Source of the DNA: Paenibacillus lemnae
GTDB taxonomy: Bacteria > Bacillota > Bacilli > Paenibacillales > Paenibacillaceae
Direction: 5' to 3'
Assembly (NCBI RefSeq): GCF_012933385.1
Contig: NZ_JABBPN010000019.1
Location: forward strand, 1 to 64,000
DNA length: 64,000 nucleotides
Part shown: piece after piece, positions 52,520 through 62,895 of the stretch
How the letters are laid out: each line of letters opens with the position of its first letter
How positions within the stretch are numbered: the first letter of the stretch is position 1
Notes under the pieces: generated by a model
Told to the model about the DNA's origin: nothing
What the model saw: only the letters and a program-made list of their open reading frames with translations
Databases searched by the model: none
Position numbers and translations under genes: made by a program

Positions 52520-53245
52520 TTAACGATCAGAGGAATGAAAGGCTTCATCGTCTTTCTTGCGCTTCTTATTCTTGCGGGTCAGCCGCTGAATATTCTGCTT
52601 GATTCCATAGCCTGCGTACAGCACCAGAGGAACAAAAATCAGCATGGATGTTTGTTCTGGGAAAAATACGGCAACAGCTACCGCAGCGATGATCACCAGC
52701 GGGGTGAACTTGATGGCCTTCTTTGGAAGACCGATTTTCTTGAAGTTTGGATACATGACACTGCTGATCATGAGATAAGAAAGCAAGAGCATCGCAATCA
52801 TCATATAAGGAGCGGTAATCTCCTCATGAAACAGTGCCAGTGTAGCTAGAACACCACCAGCGGCCGGAATCGGCAGACCGATGAAATAGCCAGGAATCCC
52901 GGGACGAACATTAAAACGTGCCAGGCGGAGCGCACCGCACATTGGGAAAATCGCAGTAACGGTCCAAGCCAGTGCATGGCTGATATCGGAAAACGAAACG
53001 CTGAACATGATCAGCGCAGGAGCTACACCAAAAGATACGATATCGGATAATGAATCCAGTTCCTTACCAAACTCACTCTGCGCATTCAGCGCACGAGCCA
53101 CCCGACCATCCAAGCCGTCCAGCAGCATTGCAACAATAATCATAATCGCTGCCATACTGGTCTTGCCGTTCATTGCAAGAATAATACCAATCATTCCGAG
53201 AAACAGGTTACCTAAAGTAAACATGTTCGGAATTGATTTTGTCAT
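52520..53245 (-). CDS. pssA: CDP-diacylglycerol-serine O-phosphatidyltransferase
   Basis: 241 residues, membrane enzyme of phosphatidylserine synthesis. The CDP-alcohol phosphotransferase signature DGxxARx8Gx3Dx3D is exact (beginning DGRVARALN). About six to seven membrane segments; basic C-terminal tail (RLTRKNKKRKKDDE). GAGGTG before the ATG. In Bacillus pssA lies elsewhere, so its place after disA is a Paenibacillus-type arrangement. Confidence 0.93.
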   Translation of the reverse strand: MTKSIPNMFTLGNLFLGMIGIILAMNGKTSMAAIMIIVAMLLDGLDGRVARALNAQSEFGKELDSLSDIVSFGVAPALIMFSVSFSDISHALAWTVTAIFPMCGALRLARFNVRPGIPGYFIGLPIPAAGGVLATLALFHEEITAPYMMIAMLLLSYLMISSVMYPNFKKIGLPKKAIKFTPLVIIAAVAVAVFFPEQTSMLIFVPLVLYAGYGIKQNIQRLTRKNKKRKKDDEAFHSSDR

Positions 53246-53296
53246 TGATTATTCACCTCATTAAATTTTACGTCACGTTTATATATTGTATTATAT

Positions 53297-54373
53297 TTAC
53301 ATTTGTCTGTCAATGAATACTTGATCCTGCAGGCGTCTGAGACCTTCTTTGATAGTACGTGCCCGGACCTCACCAATCCCGTCCACTTCATCCAGTTCAT
53401 CGATCGTGGCAGTGATCATGCTGGGCAGATCTTCAAAGCGGTCCACCAGATTGCGGATAATGACATTCGGCAGACGGGGAATCTTGTTCAGAATCCGGTA
53501 GCCTCTCGGCAGCACCATTTCTTCGGCAGTAGCTGAAGAAGACGGATATCCCAGCAGACGGATAATATGGTGGATATCCAGCAGTTCGTCATCATTCAAT
53601 CGTTTGAGTGACAAGATGATCTCCCTGACGTTCTCCTCGCTGTATTCCCGTGCGTAATCTGCATAAAGGAACCATGCCTCTTCCTCGATATTGCTGACCA
53701 GCTCCTCCATCTGCATGCTGATAAGACGGCCTTCATTGCCCAGTTCGTTAATATAACGTTTGATCTCTTTCTTGATGCGGAGCACCATTTCCACGCGCTG
53801 AATGACGTTTACGACTTCCTGAAGCGTTACGAGTTCCTCGAACTCGGATGCAGACAGATTGGTGAGCGACTGGTTCAGCACGACCCGGTAACGCTCCAAT
53901 GTTTGAATCGCCTGATTCGCCTTTGTCAGAATAACGCCGATTTCTTTCAGCGAATAGCGGATGGATCCCTGATACAGTGTAATAATATTTCGCCGCTGTG
54001 ATATGGAAACGACCAGCTTCCCGGTCTGTTTGGCGACACGCTCTGCTGTACGATGCCGGATTCCGGTCTCAATGGATGAGATGGATGAATCGGGAATCAG
54101 CTGTGTATTTGCATAGAGAATTCGCTTCAGATCTTCGCTGAGAATGATCGCACCATCCATCTTGGCCAGCTCGTATAAATAGTTCGGAGAAAAATCACAG
54201 TTGATGGAAAAGCCGCCATCGACGACCTCCATCACCTCCGGACTGTAGCCGACAACAAGCAGGGCCCCGGTCTTGGCCCGCAGTACATTTTCCAGTCCGT
54301 CACGGAAAGCCGTCCCCGGTGCTACCAGCTTCAGCAAATCATTCATTTTATCCAGTTGAACCGATTCTTTCAC
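53297..54373 (-). CDS. disA: DNA integrity scanning diadenylate cyclase DisA
   Basis: 358 residues. The DAC domain has DGA (73-75) and RHRTAER (106-112), which make c-di-AMP from ATP; the linker is helical; the C-terminal helix-hairpin-helix ([14 protein letters not shown]) binds branched DNA. Start GTG 54373 with GGGGG upstream. 13 bases after radA. Confidence 0.97.
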   Translation of the reverse strand: MKESVQLDKMNDLLKLVAPGTAFRDGLENVLRAKTGALLVVGYSPEVMEVVDGGFSINCDFSPNYLYELAKMDGAIILSEDLKRILYANTQLIPDSSISSIETGIRHRTAERVAKQTGKLVVSISQRRNIITLYQGSIRYSLKEIGVILTKANQAIQTLERYRVVLNQSLTNLSASEFEELVTLQEVVNVIQRVEMVLRIKKEIKRYINELGNEGRLISMQMEELVSNIEEEAWFLYADYAREYSEENVREIILSLKRLNDDELLDIHHIIRLLGYPSSSATAEEMVLPRGYRILNKIPRLPNVIIRNLVDRFEDLPSMITATIDELDEVDGIGEVRARTIKEGLRRLQDQVFIDRQM

Positions 54374-54386
54374 CTTAGTATGCCCC

Positions 54387-55754
54387 CTAATCTAACGCAA
54401 CCGCTAATGCATCTGCTACGGTATTGACTCCAATAATTTGTATACCTTTAGGATGTTTCCATCCTTTCAGGCTTTTCTCGGGCATAATGACCCGTTTGAA
54501 TCCCAGCTTCTCTGCCTCTTTCACCCGCTGCTCGGCACGGGATACGGCCCGGACTTCACCGGTCAGGCCCACTTCACCGAAGATGACATCATACGGTTTG
54601 GTCGGCATATCGCGGAAGCTGGATGATATACTGACTGCAATGGCGAGATCGACTGCCGGTTCATCCAGCTTGACCCCGCCGGCCACGTTGATATACGCAT
54701 CCTGATTCTGAAGAAACATGCCCATCCGCTTCTCCAGCACCGCAATGATCAGATTCATGCGGTGGTGATCCACACCCGTCCCCATCCTGCGCGGGGAAGG
54801 AAAATGTGTGGATGAAATCAGTGCCTGAAGCTCTACCAGCACAGGTCTGGTTCCTTCCATGCTGGCCACCACCGTGGAGCCTGCTACACCAAGCGGACGT
54901 TCCGAGAGAAACAGTTCCGACGGATTGCCAACCTCGCGCAGCCCTTCTTCCACCATCTCGAAAATCCCGATTTCATTCGTGGATCCGAAGCGGTTCTTGA
55001 CTGCCCGGAGCAGCCGGTAGGTGTGATGGCGTTCGCCTTCAAAATACAGCACACAATCCACCATATGCTCCAGCATACGCGGGCCTGCAATAGCTCCTTC
55101 TTTCGTAACATGGCCTACAAGCACTGTGGCGATCCCCTTGACCTTGGCTATACGCATAAACCTTGCCGTACATTCCCGTACCTGGGATACGCTCCCCGGC
55201 GCACTGGTCACATCCGGCTGATACACCGTTTGAATGGAATCGATGACGACGAACTGCGGCTGCACATTCTCGATAGCTTCCTCAATACTTTCCAGATTGG
55301 TTTCACACAGAACGAACAGTTCCGGCGACAACACACCCAGACGATCCGCACGCAGCTTGGTCTGACGCACCGATTCTTCACCCGAAATATACAGCACGCG
55401 GAGTCCGCTTTGAGCCAGCTGATTCGAGGTCTGAAGAAGAAGCGTAGATTTTCCGATACCGGGATCACCGCCTACAAGCACAAGCGAACCCGGGACGAGA
55501 CCGCCTCCGAGTACCCGGTTAAGTTCTTTGATCCCGGTTTCGATCCGGGGTTCTTTGCCGCTCTCTATATTTATGATTGAAACGGGTTTTTCTTTACTGT
55601 GAAATACAGGCGAATTCATGCCCTGTGTCTTGATGACCGTCTCAGTCTCTTCCACCATAGAATTCCAGGCCTGACAGCCCGGACATTTGCCGTACCATTT
55701 CGGCGATTCATAACCGCATTCGGTACAGTAGAACTTGCTTTTGGATTTTGCCAT
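54387..55754 (-). CDS. radA: DNA repair protein RadA (Sms)
   Basis: 455 residues. Zinc finger C10, C13, C24, C27; Walker [11 protein letters not shown]; the RadA-specific KNRFG motif; C-terminal Lon-like domain. A RecA-like helicase that helps branch migration, here next to disA, whose activity it modulates in B. subtilis. AAAGGAG before the ATG. Confidence 0.97.
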   Translation of the reverse strand: MAKSKSKFYCTECGYESPKWYGKCPGCQAWNSMVEETETVIKTQGMNSPVFHSKEKPVSIINIESGKEPRIETGIKELNRVLGGGLVPGSLVLVGGDPGIGKSTLLLQTSNQLAQSGLRVLYISGEESVRQTKLRADRLGVLSPELFVLCETNLESIEEAIENVQPQFVVIDSIQTVYQPDVTSAPGSVSQVRECTARFMRIAKVKGIATVLVGHVTKEGAIAGPRMLEHMVDCVLYFEGERHHTYRLLRAVKNRFGSTNEIGIFEMVEEGLREVGNPSELFLSERPLGVAGSTVVASMEGTRPVLVELQALISSTHFPSPRRMGTGVDHHRMNLIIAVLEKRMGMFLQNQDAYINVAGGVKLDEPAVDLAIAVSISSSFRDMPTKPYDVIFGEVGLTGEVRAVSRAEQRVKEAEKLGFKRVIMPEKSLKGWKHPKGIQIIGVNTVADALAVALD

Positions 55755-56103
55755 GATCTCTCCTTTATGATGACCATCCTTCGAGGAAAACTGTCACTGT
55801 ATTGCAATTTCAGGCACTACTCAAAGTTTACCATTTATTATAATTCAACGTAAAGGCTATATAAAATGAAGTTGTAAATTACACACAGGTCCACTTCGAT
55901 TGAGAACCATCTTCCGATCGCTGTTATACCCGGATTTTATTTGAATTATTACTAACCATAAGGGTAAATCCGGATATAGCTTATGCTTCCGGTGCTAGCT
56001 TTCCTTCGGAAAGCTTTGAGCCGACCGCTCCGCTTCTCCAGATCGGTTCTCACTCTACGTTAAACATTTATCGGCATTTCATCCCACAATGTTGAACATG
56101 TAT
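55755..56103. other. clpC-radA intergenic region
   Basis: About 350 bases without an ORF. It contains the multi-hairpin element at 55902-56051 and, nearer radA, a -10-like TATAAT at about 55840-55835 (minus) with no clear -35. Confidence 0.6.
55902..56051. repeat. Multi-branched inverted-repeat element, candidate structured RNA
   Basis: Outer arms GAGAAC (55902-55907) and CCGATC (55914-55919) pair with GATCGGTTCTC (56041-56051). Inside are three hairpins: TATACCCGGATTT (55925-55937) with AAATCCGGATATA (55966-55978); AGCTTTCC (55997-56004) with GGAAAGCT (56008-56015); and GAGC (56018-56021) with GCTC (56027-56030). The single mismatch in the long stem would be a G-U pair in minus-strand RNA. 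No T-run on either side, so not a plain terminator. It may be an RNA or a palindromic mobile repeat. Confidence 0.6.
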
Positions 56104-56149
56104 AAAAAAAAAGCAGGCCCTTTCAGAAAAATTCTGGAATGGCCTGCTT
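56104..56149 (-). terminator. Terminator of the ctsR-clpC operon
   Basis: AAGCAGGCC (56111-56119) and GGCCTGCTT (56141-56149) with an inner CAGAA/TTCTG stem, followed by a minus-strand T-run. Confidence 0.9.
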
Positions 56150-56161
56150 GGTTTGATTCAT

Positions 56162-58630
56162 TTACTCTTGAGAAGATTCTTCAGAAGACGGTACTGCCGG
56201 TGCTGCTTCTGACTTGGTGACTGTCAGTGCGCCATCTTTTTCATCAATGAGAAGGTGATCCCCCATCGATACATTGCCTTTCAACAGCTCTTCAGACAAC
56301 CGATCCTCAATATGCTTCTGGATTGCTCTGCGCAGCGGCCGTGCACCGAAGGCCGGATCATACCCTTCCTTAGCCAGGAAGGTTTTGGCGCTGTCGGAAA
56401 GCTCAAAATCCACCCCAAAGTCACGAAGACGTTTCTTGAGCTCATCGGACATCAGGGTTACAATCTCACCAATATGCTTCTCTTCCAGAGAGTGGAAGAC
56501 GATGATCTCATCAATCCGGTTCAGGAATTCAGGACGGAAGCTCTTCTTCAGCTCATCCATAACCTTACCCTTCATGTTGTTGTAGTCTTGGCCCGCGTCG
56601 CTCACCGCAGTGAAGCCAAGTGTGGAGTTCCGTCTGATCGCTTCTGCTCCGACGTTAGAAGTCAGAATAATCAATGTGTTCCGGAAATCGACTACGCGTC
56701 CCTTGGAATCCGTCAACCGGCCATCTTCAAGCACTTGAAGGAGGATATTGAACACTTCGGGATGTGCCTTCTCGATCTCATCCAGCAGCACGACAGAGTA
56801 GGGCTTGCGGCGTACTTTCTCTGTCAGCTGGCCGCCTTCTTCATAGCCGACATATCCCGGAGGCGCTCCGACCAAGCGGGATGTGGAATGCTTCTCCATG
56901 TACTCCGACATATCGATCCGCACAACGGCATTCTCGTCACCGAACATACCTTCAGCCAGCGCACGAGCCAGTTCGGTTTTACCGACACCGGTTGGTCCTA
57001 GGAAGATGAACGAGCCCATTGGACGTTTTGGATCCTTAAGTCCGGCACGGGAACGGCGAACCGCACGGCTGACTGCCTTAACTGCTTCTTCCTGACCGAT
57101 TACACGGCCATGAAGCAGCTGCTCCATGTTGAGCAGACGTTCGGTCTCTTCTTCTTTCAGTTTATTCACAGGGATGCCGGTCCAGATGGCCACTACGTCA
57201 GCGATGTCTTCCGGGGTAACCTCGGAATCGGTACGTCCCTGCTTCTCTTTCCATTGATTCTTCGTAATTTCAAGCTCTTCCCGCAGCTTCTGTTCGGTAT
57301 CACGCAGAGCAGCCGCCTTTTCAAATTCCTGGCTCTGTACGGCAGCATCTTTCTCTTTGCGGATATCTTCCAGGCGGGATTCCTGATCTTTCAGGTTTGG
57401 CGGAATCGTATACGTATGCAGGCGGACCTTGGAGCCTGCTTCATCGATCAGATCGATCGCTTTATCCGGCAGGAAGCGGTCCGTAATATAACGGTCCGAC
57501 AAACGCACGGCTTGTTCAATCGCCTCATCGGTAATCTTCACCCGGTGATGCGCTTCATAGCGGTCACGCAGACCATACAGAATTTGGATTGCTTCTTCCG
57601 GAGAAGGCTGATCTACCGTAATCGGCTGGAAACGGCGCTCCAGCGCAGCATCCTTCTCGATATACTTGCGGTACTCATCCAGCGTTGTAGCCCCGATGCA
57701 CTGCAGCTCTCCACGTGCCAGCGAAGGCTTCAGGATGTTGGAGGCATCGATCGCACCTTCTGCACCGCCAGCGCCGATCAAGGTATGGAGCTCATCAATA
57801 AAGAGCACGATATTACCAGCCTGCCGGATCTCATCCATAATTTTCTTCAAGCGGTCTTCAAACTCACCGCGGTATTTCGTTCCCGCCACGACAGAACCCA
57901 TATCCAGGGTCATTACCCGTTTGTCGCGAAGCGTCTCTGGAATTTCATTGTTAATGATCTTCTGGGCAAGACCTTCAGCAATAGCCGTCTTACCAACACC
58001 CGGTTCACCGATCAGCACCGGGTTGTTCTTCGTCCGGCGGCTCAGCACCTGAATGACACGCTCAATTTCTTTGCTCCGGCCGATAACGGGATCCAGATTG
58101 CCTTCTTTGGCAATCGCGGTCAAATCCCGTGCCAGGCTGTCAAGGGTCGGTGTATTCACATTTTGCGGCTGGCCATGATGGCTGGACACGGCTTCGCTGC
58201 TGCCCAGCAGCTGAAGTACCTGCTGGCGTGCTTTGTTCAGGCTGATGCCCAGGTTGTTGAGTACACGGGCTGCAACGCCTTCACCTTCGCGAATCAGACC
58301 GAGCAGGATATGTTCGGTTCCTACATAGGTGTGACCAAGCTTGCGTGCTTCATCCATGGAAAGCTCAATCACTTTCTTCGCTCTTGGCGTATAGGCAATA
58401 TTGGTTGGCTGCTCCTGCCCGCGGCCGATCAAGGTCTCTACTTCGTCCTGTATTTTTTCAAGTCCTAAACCGAGTCCGATGAGCGCTTTAGCAGCAATAC
58501 CGTCGCCCTCACGGATCAATCCCAGCAGAATATGTTCTGTACCGATGTTATTATGACCGAGTCGTACCGCCTCTTCTTGAGCCAGTGCCAGCACTTTCTG
58601 TGCACGTTCTGTAAATCTGCCAAACATCAT
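56162..58630 (-). CDS. clpC: ATP-dependent Clp protease ATP-binding subunit ClpC
   Basis: 822 residues. Double N-domain repeat ([13 protein letters not shown] occurs twice, near 33 and 108), AAA-1 with GEPGVGKT, a coiled-coil middle domain (about 410-480), AAA-2 with GPTGVGKT. It unfolds proteins for ClpP, including McsB-arginine-phosphorylated ones. Tail ends in EESSQE. GGAGG ten bases before the ATG. Confidence 0.98.
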   Translation of the reverse strand: MMFGRFTERAQKVLALAQEEAVRLGHNNIGTEHILLGLIREGDGIAAKALIGLGLGLEKIQDEVETLIGRGQEQPTNIAYTPRAKKVIELSMDEARKLGHTYVGTEHILLGLIREGEGVAARVLNNLGISLNKARQQVLQLLGSSEAVSSHHGQPQNVNTPTLDSLARDLTAIAKEGNLDPVIGRSKEIERVIQVLSRRTKNNPVLIGEPGVGKTAIAEGLAQKIINNEIPETLRDKRVMTLDMGSVVAGTKYRGEFEDRLKKIMDEIRQAGNIVLFIDELHTLIGAGGAEGAIDASNILKPSLARGELQCIGATTLDEYRKYIEKDAALERRFQPITVDQPSPEEAIQILYGLRDRYEAHHRVKITDEAIEQAVRLSDRYITDRFLPDKAIDLIDEAGSKVRLHTYTIPPNLKDQESRLEDIRKEKDAAVQSQEFEKAAALRDTEQKLREELEITKNQWKEKQGRTDSEVTPEDIADVVAIWTGIPVNKLKEEETERLLNMEQLLHGRVIGQEEAVKAVSRAVRRSRAGLKDPKRPMGSFIFLGPTGVGKTELARALAEGMFGDENAVVRIDMSEYMEKHSTSRLVGAPPGYVGYEEGGQLTEKVRRKPYSVVLLDEIEKAHPEVFNILLQVLEDGRLTDSKGRVVDFRNTLIILTSNVGAEAIRRNSTLGFTAVSDAGQDYNNMKGKVMDELKKSFRPEFLNRIDEIIVFHSLEEKHIGEIVTLMSDELKKRLRDFGVDFELSDSAKTFLAKEGYDPAFGARPLRRAIQKHIEDRLSEELLKGNVSMGDHLLIDEKDGALTVTKSEAAPAVPSSEESSQE

Positions 58631-58710
58631 TAGTATTGCACCTCCGTGATTGATGATTTATCGTTGATTTTATACGCCCCGCCAGCATTTTGCAAAATTT
58701 CCGCAGGAGC

Positions 58711-59784
58711 TCATGATTTTGCCTTCTGCGCCAGCGTTTCCCGGATCAGCTTTGCCCGGCACACATCCCGGTCACCCGGGTTCATGCCGTCCCCGAACCT
58801 CTTCTGAAGAAATCCCGGCTGGGTCATTACATTGAGCTCGTTCATGACAGCACTTGCGGGACCTTCCAGCAGACCGAGATCGACACCCAGGCGAACATCG
58901 GACAGGCGCTGGGCCGCCTCCTTCGCTTCAATAACCTCTGCATAAGATAAAATCCCGTAAGATCTCATCACACGGTCCGTAATTCGAAGTCTGGAGTCAT
59001 TCAACAGCTTGGTCCGGGCATTCTTCTCATGCTCGATAATTTGAAGAACCACACTGTGCAGGTTATCTATAATTTCATGCTCGGTTTGACCGAGTGTAAT
59101 CTGATTGGATATTTGAAAAAGATTGCCTACCGCTTCGCTGCCTTCGCCGTAAATGCCCCGCACTGTAAGGCCGACCTGCGATACCGCTGACAAAATGCGG
59201 TTAATCTGCTGGGTCATCACCAATGCAGGCAGATGCATCATGACCGAGGCGCGAAGACCGGTGCCTACGTTTGTCGGGCAGCTGGTCAGATATCCTCTCT
59301 TGTCATCAAAGGCGTAATCCACCTTCTCCTCAAACACATCATCCAGCGCCGTTGCTTTCTCCCAAGCTTCTCTTACCTGAAAGCCGGGATATAAGCACTG
59401 AATCCGTAAGTGGTCTTCTTCGTTAATCATAATACTGACAGATTCATCATCGTTCAGAATTACGGCACCGTTTCTGGATTCATTCGCGAGACTCGGACTG
59501 ATGAGATGCTTCTCGACCAGCACTTTTTTATCCAGATCTCCGATTTCCTCCAGAATGATGGTATGGAAAGACCCGGTTTCCTCTGTCACTGCACCTTCTC
59601 CAATGACATCCTTCAGTTTCTCCAATACCTCTTCCGACTGCTGGTTCGTGGCCAGCAGCGGAAACGGAAGGTGCTGCAGATTGCGTGCCACCCGGACCCG
59701 GGTGCTGATGACGATATCAGAATCCTGACCGCTGCCCCGCATCCACTCGCTGAGTGCCTGTTCCGTGAAACGGAGATTCGACAT
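58711..59784 (-). CDS. mcsB: Protein-arginine kinase McsB
   Basis: 357 residues, phosphagen-kinase fold: STRVRVARNL near 27-36, and CPTNVGTGLRAS with the reactive Cys. It phosphorylates arginines on CtsR and damaged proteins, marking them for ClpCP. Activated by McsA. GGAGG before the ATG. Confidence 0.97.
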   Translation of the reverse strand: MSNLRFTEQALSEWMRGSGQDSDIVISTRVRVARNLQHLPFPLLATNQQSEEVLEKLKDVIGEGAVTEETGSFHTIILEEIGDLDKKVLVEKHLISPSLANESRNGAVILNDDESVSIMINEEDHLRIQCLYPGFQVREAWEKATALDDVFEEKVDYAFDDKRGYLTSCPTNVGTGLRASVMMHLPALVMTQQINRILSAVSQVGLTVRGIYGEGSEAVGNLFQISNQITLGQTEHEIIDNLHSVVLQIIEHEKNARTKLLNDSRLRITDRVMRSYGILSYAEVIEAKEAAQRLSDVRLGVDLGLLEGPASAVMNELNVMTQPGFLQKRFGDGMNPGDRDVCRAKLIRETLAQKAKS

Positions 59785-59839
59785 TTCGCATTCCTCCTAC
59801 TTCCTTAGTGCATCCTTCATTGGTGTGAGTTTTTCGCAA

Positions 59840-60358
59840 TCAGGCCAGGTCTTTCTCCAGTTCACGAATCCGGTCGCGGATTTGTGCAGCCGTCTCGAAC
59901 TCTTCCTGAACGATGCGGTATTGGAGTTCTTTCTTGAGTTCATCGATCTGGCGTCTGGTCTGTATTTTGCCGCCGCTGCGCTTCGGAATTTTACCGACAT
60001 GCGCGGTGCTGCCGTGCACTCTTTTGAACAAAGGATCCAGCCGGTCGGAAAAATATTTATAACATGAACTGCAGCCAAATCGCCCAAGCTTGCTGAACTG
60101 CGTGTAGGTCATTCCGCATTCTTCGCATCGCGGTACCTGGGGAGCTTTCGCTCCGGCCAGCTGGCCTTTGCCCGCAGGATCCAGATCAAGCAGGCCGGAC
60201 AATAGGCTGTGGATCGAAAATCCGTTCGGCGTCCCCGGAATCATCTCACCCTTCTCACGGGCACATGTTTCACAAAAATGAAACTCTGTCTTCTCCCCGT
60301 TCACAATCTTGGTGAAATGAAGCGTGGCCGGACGACTGCCGCATTCTTGACACATCAT
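59840..60358 (-). CDS. mcsA: McsA, activator of the McsB kinase
   Basis: 172 residues. Two zinc modules, CQECG/CETC and CEECG/CSSC, then a C-terminal UVR motif (about 137-172, KKELQYRIVQEEFETAAQIR). AAGGAGG before the ATG pair (60358/60355). Between ctsR and mcsB as usual. Confidence 0.96.
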   Translation of the reverse strand: MMCQECGSRPATLHFTKIVNGEKTEFHFCETCAREKGEMIPGTPNGFSIHSLLSGLLDLDPAGKGQLAGAKAPQVPRCEECGMTYTQFSKLGRFGCSSCYKYFSDRLDPLFKRVHGSTAHVGKIPKRSGGKIQTRRQIDELKKELQYRIVQEEFETAAQIRDRIRELEKDLA

Positions 60359-60394
60359 AACGGTTCATCCTCCTTCAGGAACATGCACATGTGT

Positions 60395-60856
60395 TCATTT
60401 GCCCAGCAGTGACAGCAGCATGGCCTTCATAATTCGCGCACGAAGTTCATCCCGGTACGGGAGCTTCAGCTTCAGGCATTCCCTGGAGATCGCCCCGCGC
60501 ATCATACAAGCTTCCCGCTTGCTCAAAAAGCCCGATTCCTCGAGCTGATAAATCAAGCCTTCCGCTGCCGTCTGATCCATATCACTGCCAATACTGTGGT
60601 GCAGATGATGGTGAAGCGCATTATGCTGGGGCAGTTCGATCCGCTGAATGCGGATATAGCCGCCGCCGCCCCGCTTGCTCTCCACGAGATAACCCTTCTC
60701 CAAAGTAAACCGCGTGCTGATCACATAATTGATCTGGGAAGGGACACATGAGAACTGCTCAGCCAGGTCATTGCGCTGAATTTCGATGGTGCCTTCTTTG
60801 CTGCCCTGAAGCGTAAGCTTCAAATATTGTTCGATAATATCCGAGATATTACGCAT
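60395..60856 (-). CDS. ctsR: Transcriptional repressor CtsR
   Basis: 153 residues. Winged helix with QFSCV-like FSCVPSQINYVISTRF and wing SKRGGGGYIRI. Represses clp genes; inactivated by heat and removed by McsB/ClpCP. Start 60856 is nine bases after GGAGG; ATG 60865 abuts the site. A CtsR box overlaps its promoter, so it represses itself. Confidence 0.97.
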   Translation of the reverse strand: MRNISDIIEQYLKLTLQGSKEGTIEIQRNDLAEQFSCVPSQINYVISTRFTLEKGYLVESKRGGGGYIRIQRIELPQHNALHHHLHHSIGSDMDQTAAEGLIYQLEESGFLSKREACMMRGAISRECLKLKLPYRDELRARIMKAMLLSLLGK

Positions 60857-60975
60857 GTTGTTCATCCTCCACTGATTGAAACGCTAAGCCGTTATCATCT
60901 TACACGTGTCGCACAGAGCCTTGCCATACGTTAAGTTTAACCACATGATATGCTTTAGAATCCGTTGTTGCTGAC

Positions 60976-60992
60976 TTTGACTTTCTTTGACT
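60976..60992 (-). promoter_or_regulatory. CtsR operator
   Basis: Minus strand AGTCAAAGAAAGTCAAA, an exact direct heptad repeat with three-base spacing, fitting the CtsR consensus RGTCAAANANRGTCAAA. It lies just after the -10 of the ctsR promoter. Confidence 0.92.
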
Positions 60993-61000
60993 TTGATATT

Positions 61001-61028
61001 ATTATAGCACATTTTCCGGTTTTGCCAA
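61001..61028 (-). promoter_or_regulatory. ctsR operon promoter
   Basis: Minus strand -35 TTGGCA (61028-61023), 16-base spacer, perfect -10 TATAAT (61006-61001). The CtsR box covers the start site region. Confidence 0.8.
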
Positions 61029-61077
61029 GTGGTCTCTTTATCATTTTAACCCCGTTTATCCGGAATATTCACCGTTC

Positions 61078-61116
61078 AAAAAAACAAACCCTCATGTACA
61101 TCATACACAGGGTTTG
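61078..61116 (-). terminator. Terminator of the manC-LCP-PIG-L operon
   Basis: CAAACCCT (61085-61092) and AGGGTTTG (61109-61116), with T-run on the minus strand, 25 bases after the PIG-L stop. Confidence 0.85.
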
Positions 61117-61141
61117 CTGCGGTTGAGTTTTTTTAGATCCT

Positions 61142-61861
61142 TCAAGGTTTGTGGTAATAAGACACCGGCTTAGCAATAACGGTATTAATACATTTCTTTA
61201 CTGAATGATAGCCGATCGCAAACTGGCCTTGAGCAGGGTCCCATTTCTTGTACTCTTTTAAGGAATCACGGACCTTGTTCGGGTTCTGAACTGATTTTTC
61301 TTTTAAAATAGCACCTCTTCCCTTTTCCTTTGTCGCATTTCGCAAGTTGTAAGGCTCCACATAGAATCTCAGGTCGGTAATATTCCCCTGCTCGTACATG
61401 CTCTGACCCGCTTTTCCCATGTTGGCATGATCCCTGTGGTTTCCTCCTATATAAGTGAAGGTCTTGACGCGAGCTCCGGGATAGCGCTCTAGATATTCCT
61501 TAATCACCTGTTTGCAGCCCTCCACGGTTGTGGTTCCATCATGCATTAGATAAGAGGATATATGAATCCATTCATCCGGAAGTCCAAGCGCCCGGCAGGA
61601 TCGCATAAACTCATCATTCCTGCAGGCGGAAAAGGCGTCTTCGCTCAATTCGGAATAGCCTTCGGCGGCTGGCGACAGCCATTGTTTGAAAAGTGCGCTT
61701 TTCTCTTCGCCGTTCAGCTGCCTTCTGACTCCGGAAGCCGCTCCATTTGTATATAAAATCACATGACACTCGTCTCCCGCATCGAGATGATTGCGAATAC
61801 CTGCGCCAAAGGTCAGGGCTTCATCATCCTGATGGGGAATGAAAAATAAATTAACAGCCAT
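61142..61861 (-). CDS. PIG-L family N-deacetylase
   Basis: 239 residues, cytosolic (no signal peptide). The zinc motif is PHQDDE (usually PHPDDE) at about 10-15, and the second motif is GGNHRDHANMG near 140. The family removes acetyl groups from GlcNAc-type sugars in glycolipid or small thiol synthesis. Substrate unknown; its operon partners suggest a cell-surface glycan. The C-terminal third is basic and not recognised. Start 61861 chosen over GTG 61867 by the GAGGG spacing. Confidence 0.85.
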   Translation of the reverse strand: MAVNLFFIPHQDDEALTFGAGIRNHLDAGDECHVILYTNGAASGVRRQLNGEEKSALFKQWLSPAAEGYSELSEDAFSACRNDEFMRSCRALGLPDEWIHISSYLMHDGTTTVEGCKQVIKEYLERYPGARVKTFTYIGGNHRDHANMGKAGQSMYEQGNITDLRFYVEPYNLRNATKEKGRGAILKEKSVQNPNKVRDSLKEYKKWDPAQGQFAIGYHSVKKCINTVIAKPVSYYHKP

Positions 61862-61887
61862 CCGCACCCTCTTCTCTGTGCCGCCAG

Positions 61888-62895
61888 TTATTGAAGCTGC
61901 TTCATAATCTCGGCGTGTATTCGCTGCTTCTCTGTCTCGCTCACAATATAATAGTAGATCTTATTAATCATATCGCCAGTTCCCTGAATCTCATCCTGAT
62001 CGATGGAGTCGATCTCATTTCTATAATTCATAAATAAATGATTGATGTCCGAGAAGCTCAGATTGGTTCTGGTGCTGCCTTCAATCTCTTCCAGAATATC
62101 TGTCACCTTGGTCACATTCGACAGTGTCTTGGCGCGATCCATGAGTCCGGTCAGGATACGCCGCTGCCGTTCATTTCTGCCGAGGTCGCCTCGGGGATCA
62201 TCGTAACGCATTCTCGAGAATAACAAAGCATCTTCACCATTAAGCGTTAACACACCTGCCGGGTAATGTCTGCCGTCTACAGTAAAAGCAAACGAATTAT
62301 CTACGGTCACTCCTCCAAGCAGGTCAATGATCTGCTCAAAGCCTTCCATATTGACCTTGACGTAATAGTCGATGGGAACATCCAGAAAGTTCTGAATCGT
62401 GTTAACCGCCATATCTACACCGCCAAAGGCATAGGCATGATTAATTTTATCCACAGTTCCGTGCCCGACAATTTCTGTTCGTGTATCCCGCGGGATGTTG
62501 ACCATAAGGACCGATCGTTTAGCTGGATTCATCGTAAGAACCACAATGGAGTCCGACCTTCCGACATCATGTTCCCTCTGATCAACACCCATGACCAGCA
62601 GGGTGAACGGGTCTTGTTGACTCAGATCCGCTCCTCTGCCAGATGTCTGCTTCTCATCCGTCTGCTTTCCATCTGTCTGTATTCCACCAGTCTGTTTTCC
62701 ATCACTGGCAGCCGCCGTTTCCATATCTGGTTCCAAACTCGAAGCTGTCACTGGCGGTGCCTGATCCTGATTCAGTGGTTCATAGATGGCATTCATCGTG
62801 GTTTTTACCGACTGATATAAGAACAAGCCGTATGCGCATGCTCCTGCCAGCACCAAGGCGGATCCGATCAGAACAGCTTTCTTCCACCGTTTCAT
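61888..62895 (-). CDS. LytR-CpsA-Psr (LCP) family glycopolymer transferase
   Basis: 335 residues. Membrane anchor at about 6-22, linker, then the extracellular LCP domain from about 75: VLTMNPAKRSVLMVNIPRDTR and LLFSRMRYDDPRGDLGRNERQ, with the Arg and Asp residues of the pyrophosphate pocket. LCP enzymes attach teichoic acids or capsule to peptidoglycan. The linker has four imperfect 15-base repeats (62641-62700) encoding KQT units. Start 62895 has AAGGAG nine bases upstream and overlaps the manC stop by four bases. Confidence 0.93.
   Translation of the reverse strand: MKRWKKAVLIGSALVLAGACAYGLFLYQSVKTTMNAIYEPLNQDQAPPVTASSLEPDMETAAASDGKQTGGIQTDGKQTDEKQTSGRGADLSQQDPFTLLVMGVDQREHDVGRSDSIVVLTMNPAKRSVLMVNIPRDTRTEIVGHGTVDKINHAYAFGGVDMAVNTIQNFLDVPIDYYVKVNMEGFEQIIDLLGGVTVDNSFAFTVDGRHYPAGVLTLNGEDALLFSRMRYDDPRGDLGRNERQRRILTGLMDRAKTLSNVTKVTDILEEIEGSTRTNLSFSDINHLFMNYRNEIDSIDQDEIQGTGDMINKIYYYIVSETEKQRIHAEIMKQLQ
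62641..62700 (-). repeat. Four imperfect 15-base tandem repeats in the LCP gene
   Basis: Units at 62641, 62656, 62671 and 62686 share the plus-strand core GTCTG(C/T)TT(T)CC. They encode a Gly/Lys/Gln/Thr-rich spacer between the membrane anchor and the enzyme domain. Copy number might vary by slippage. Confidence 0.75.
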
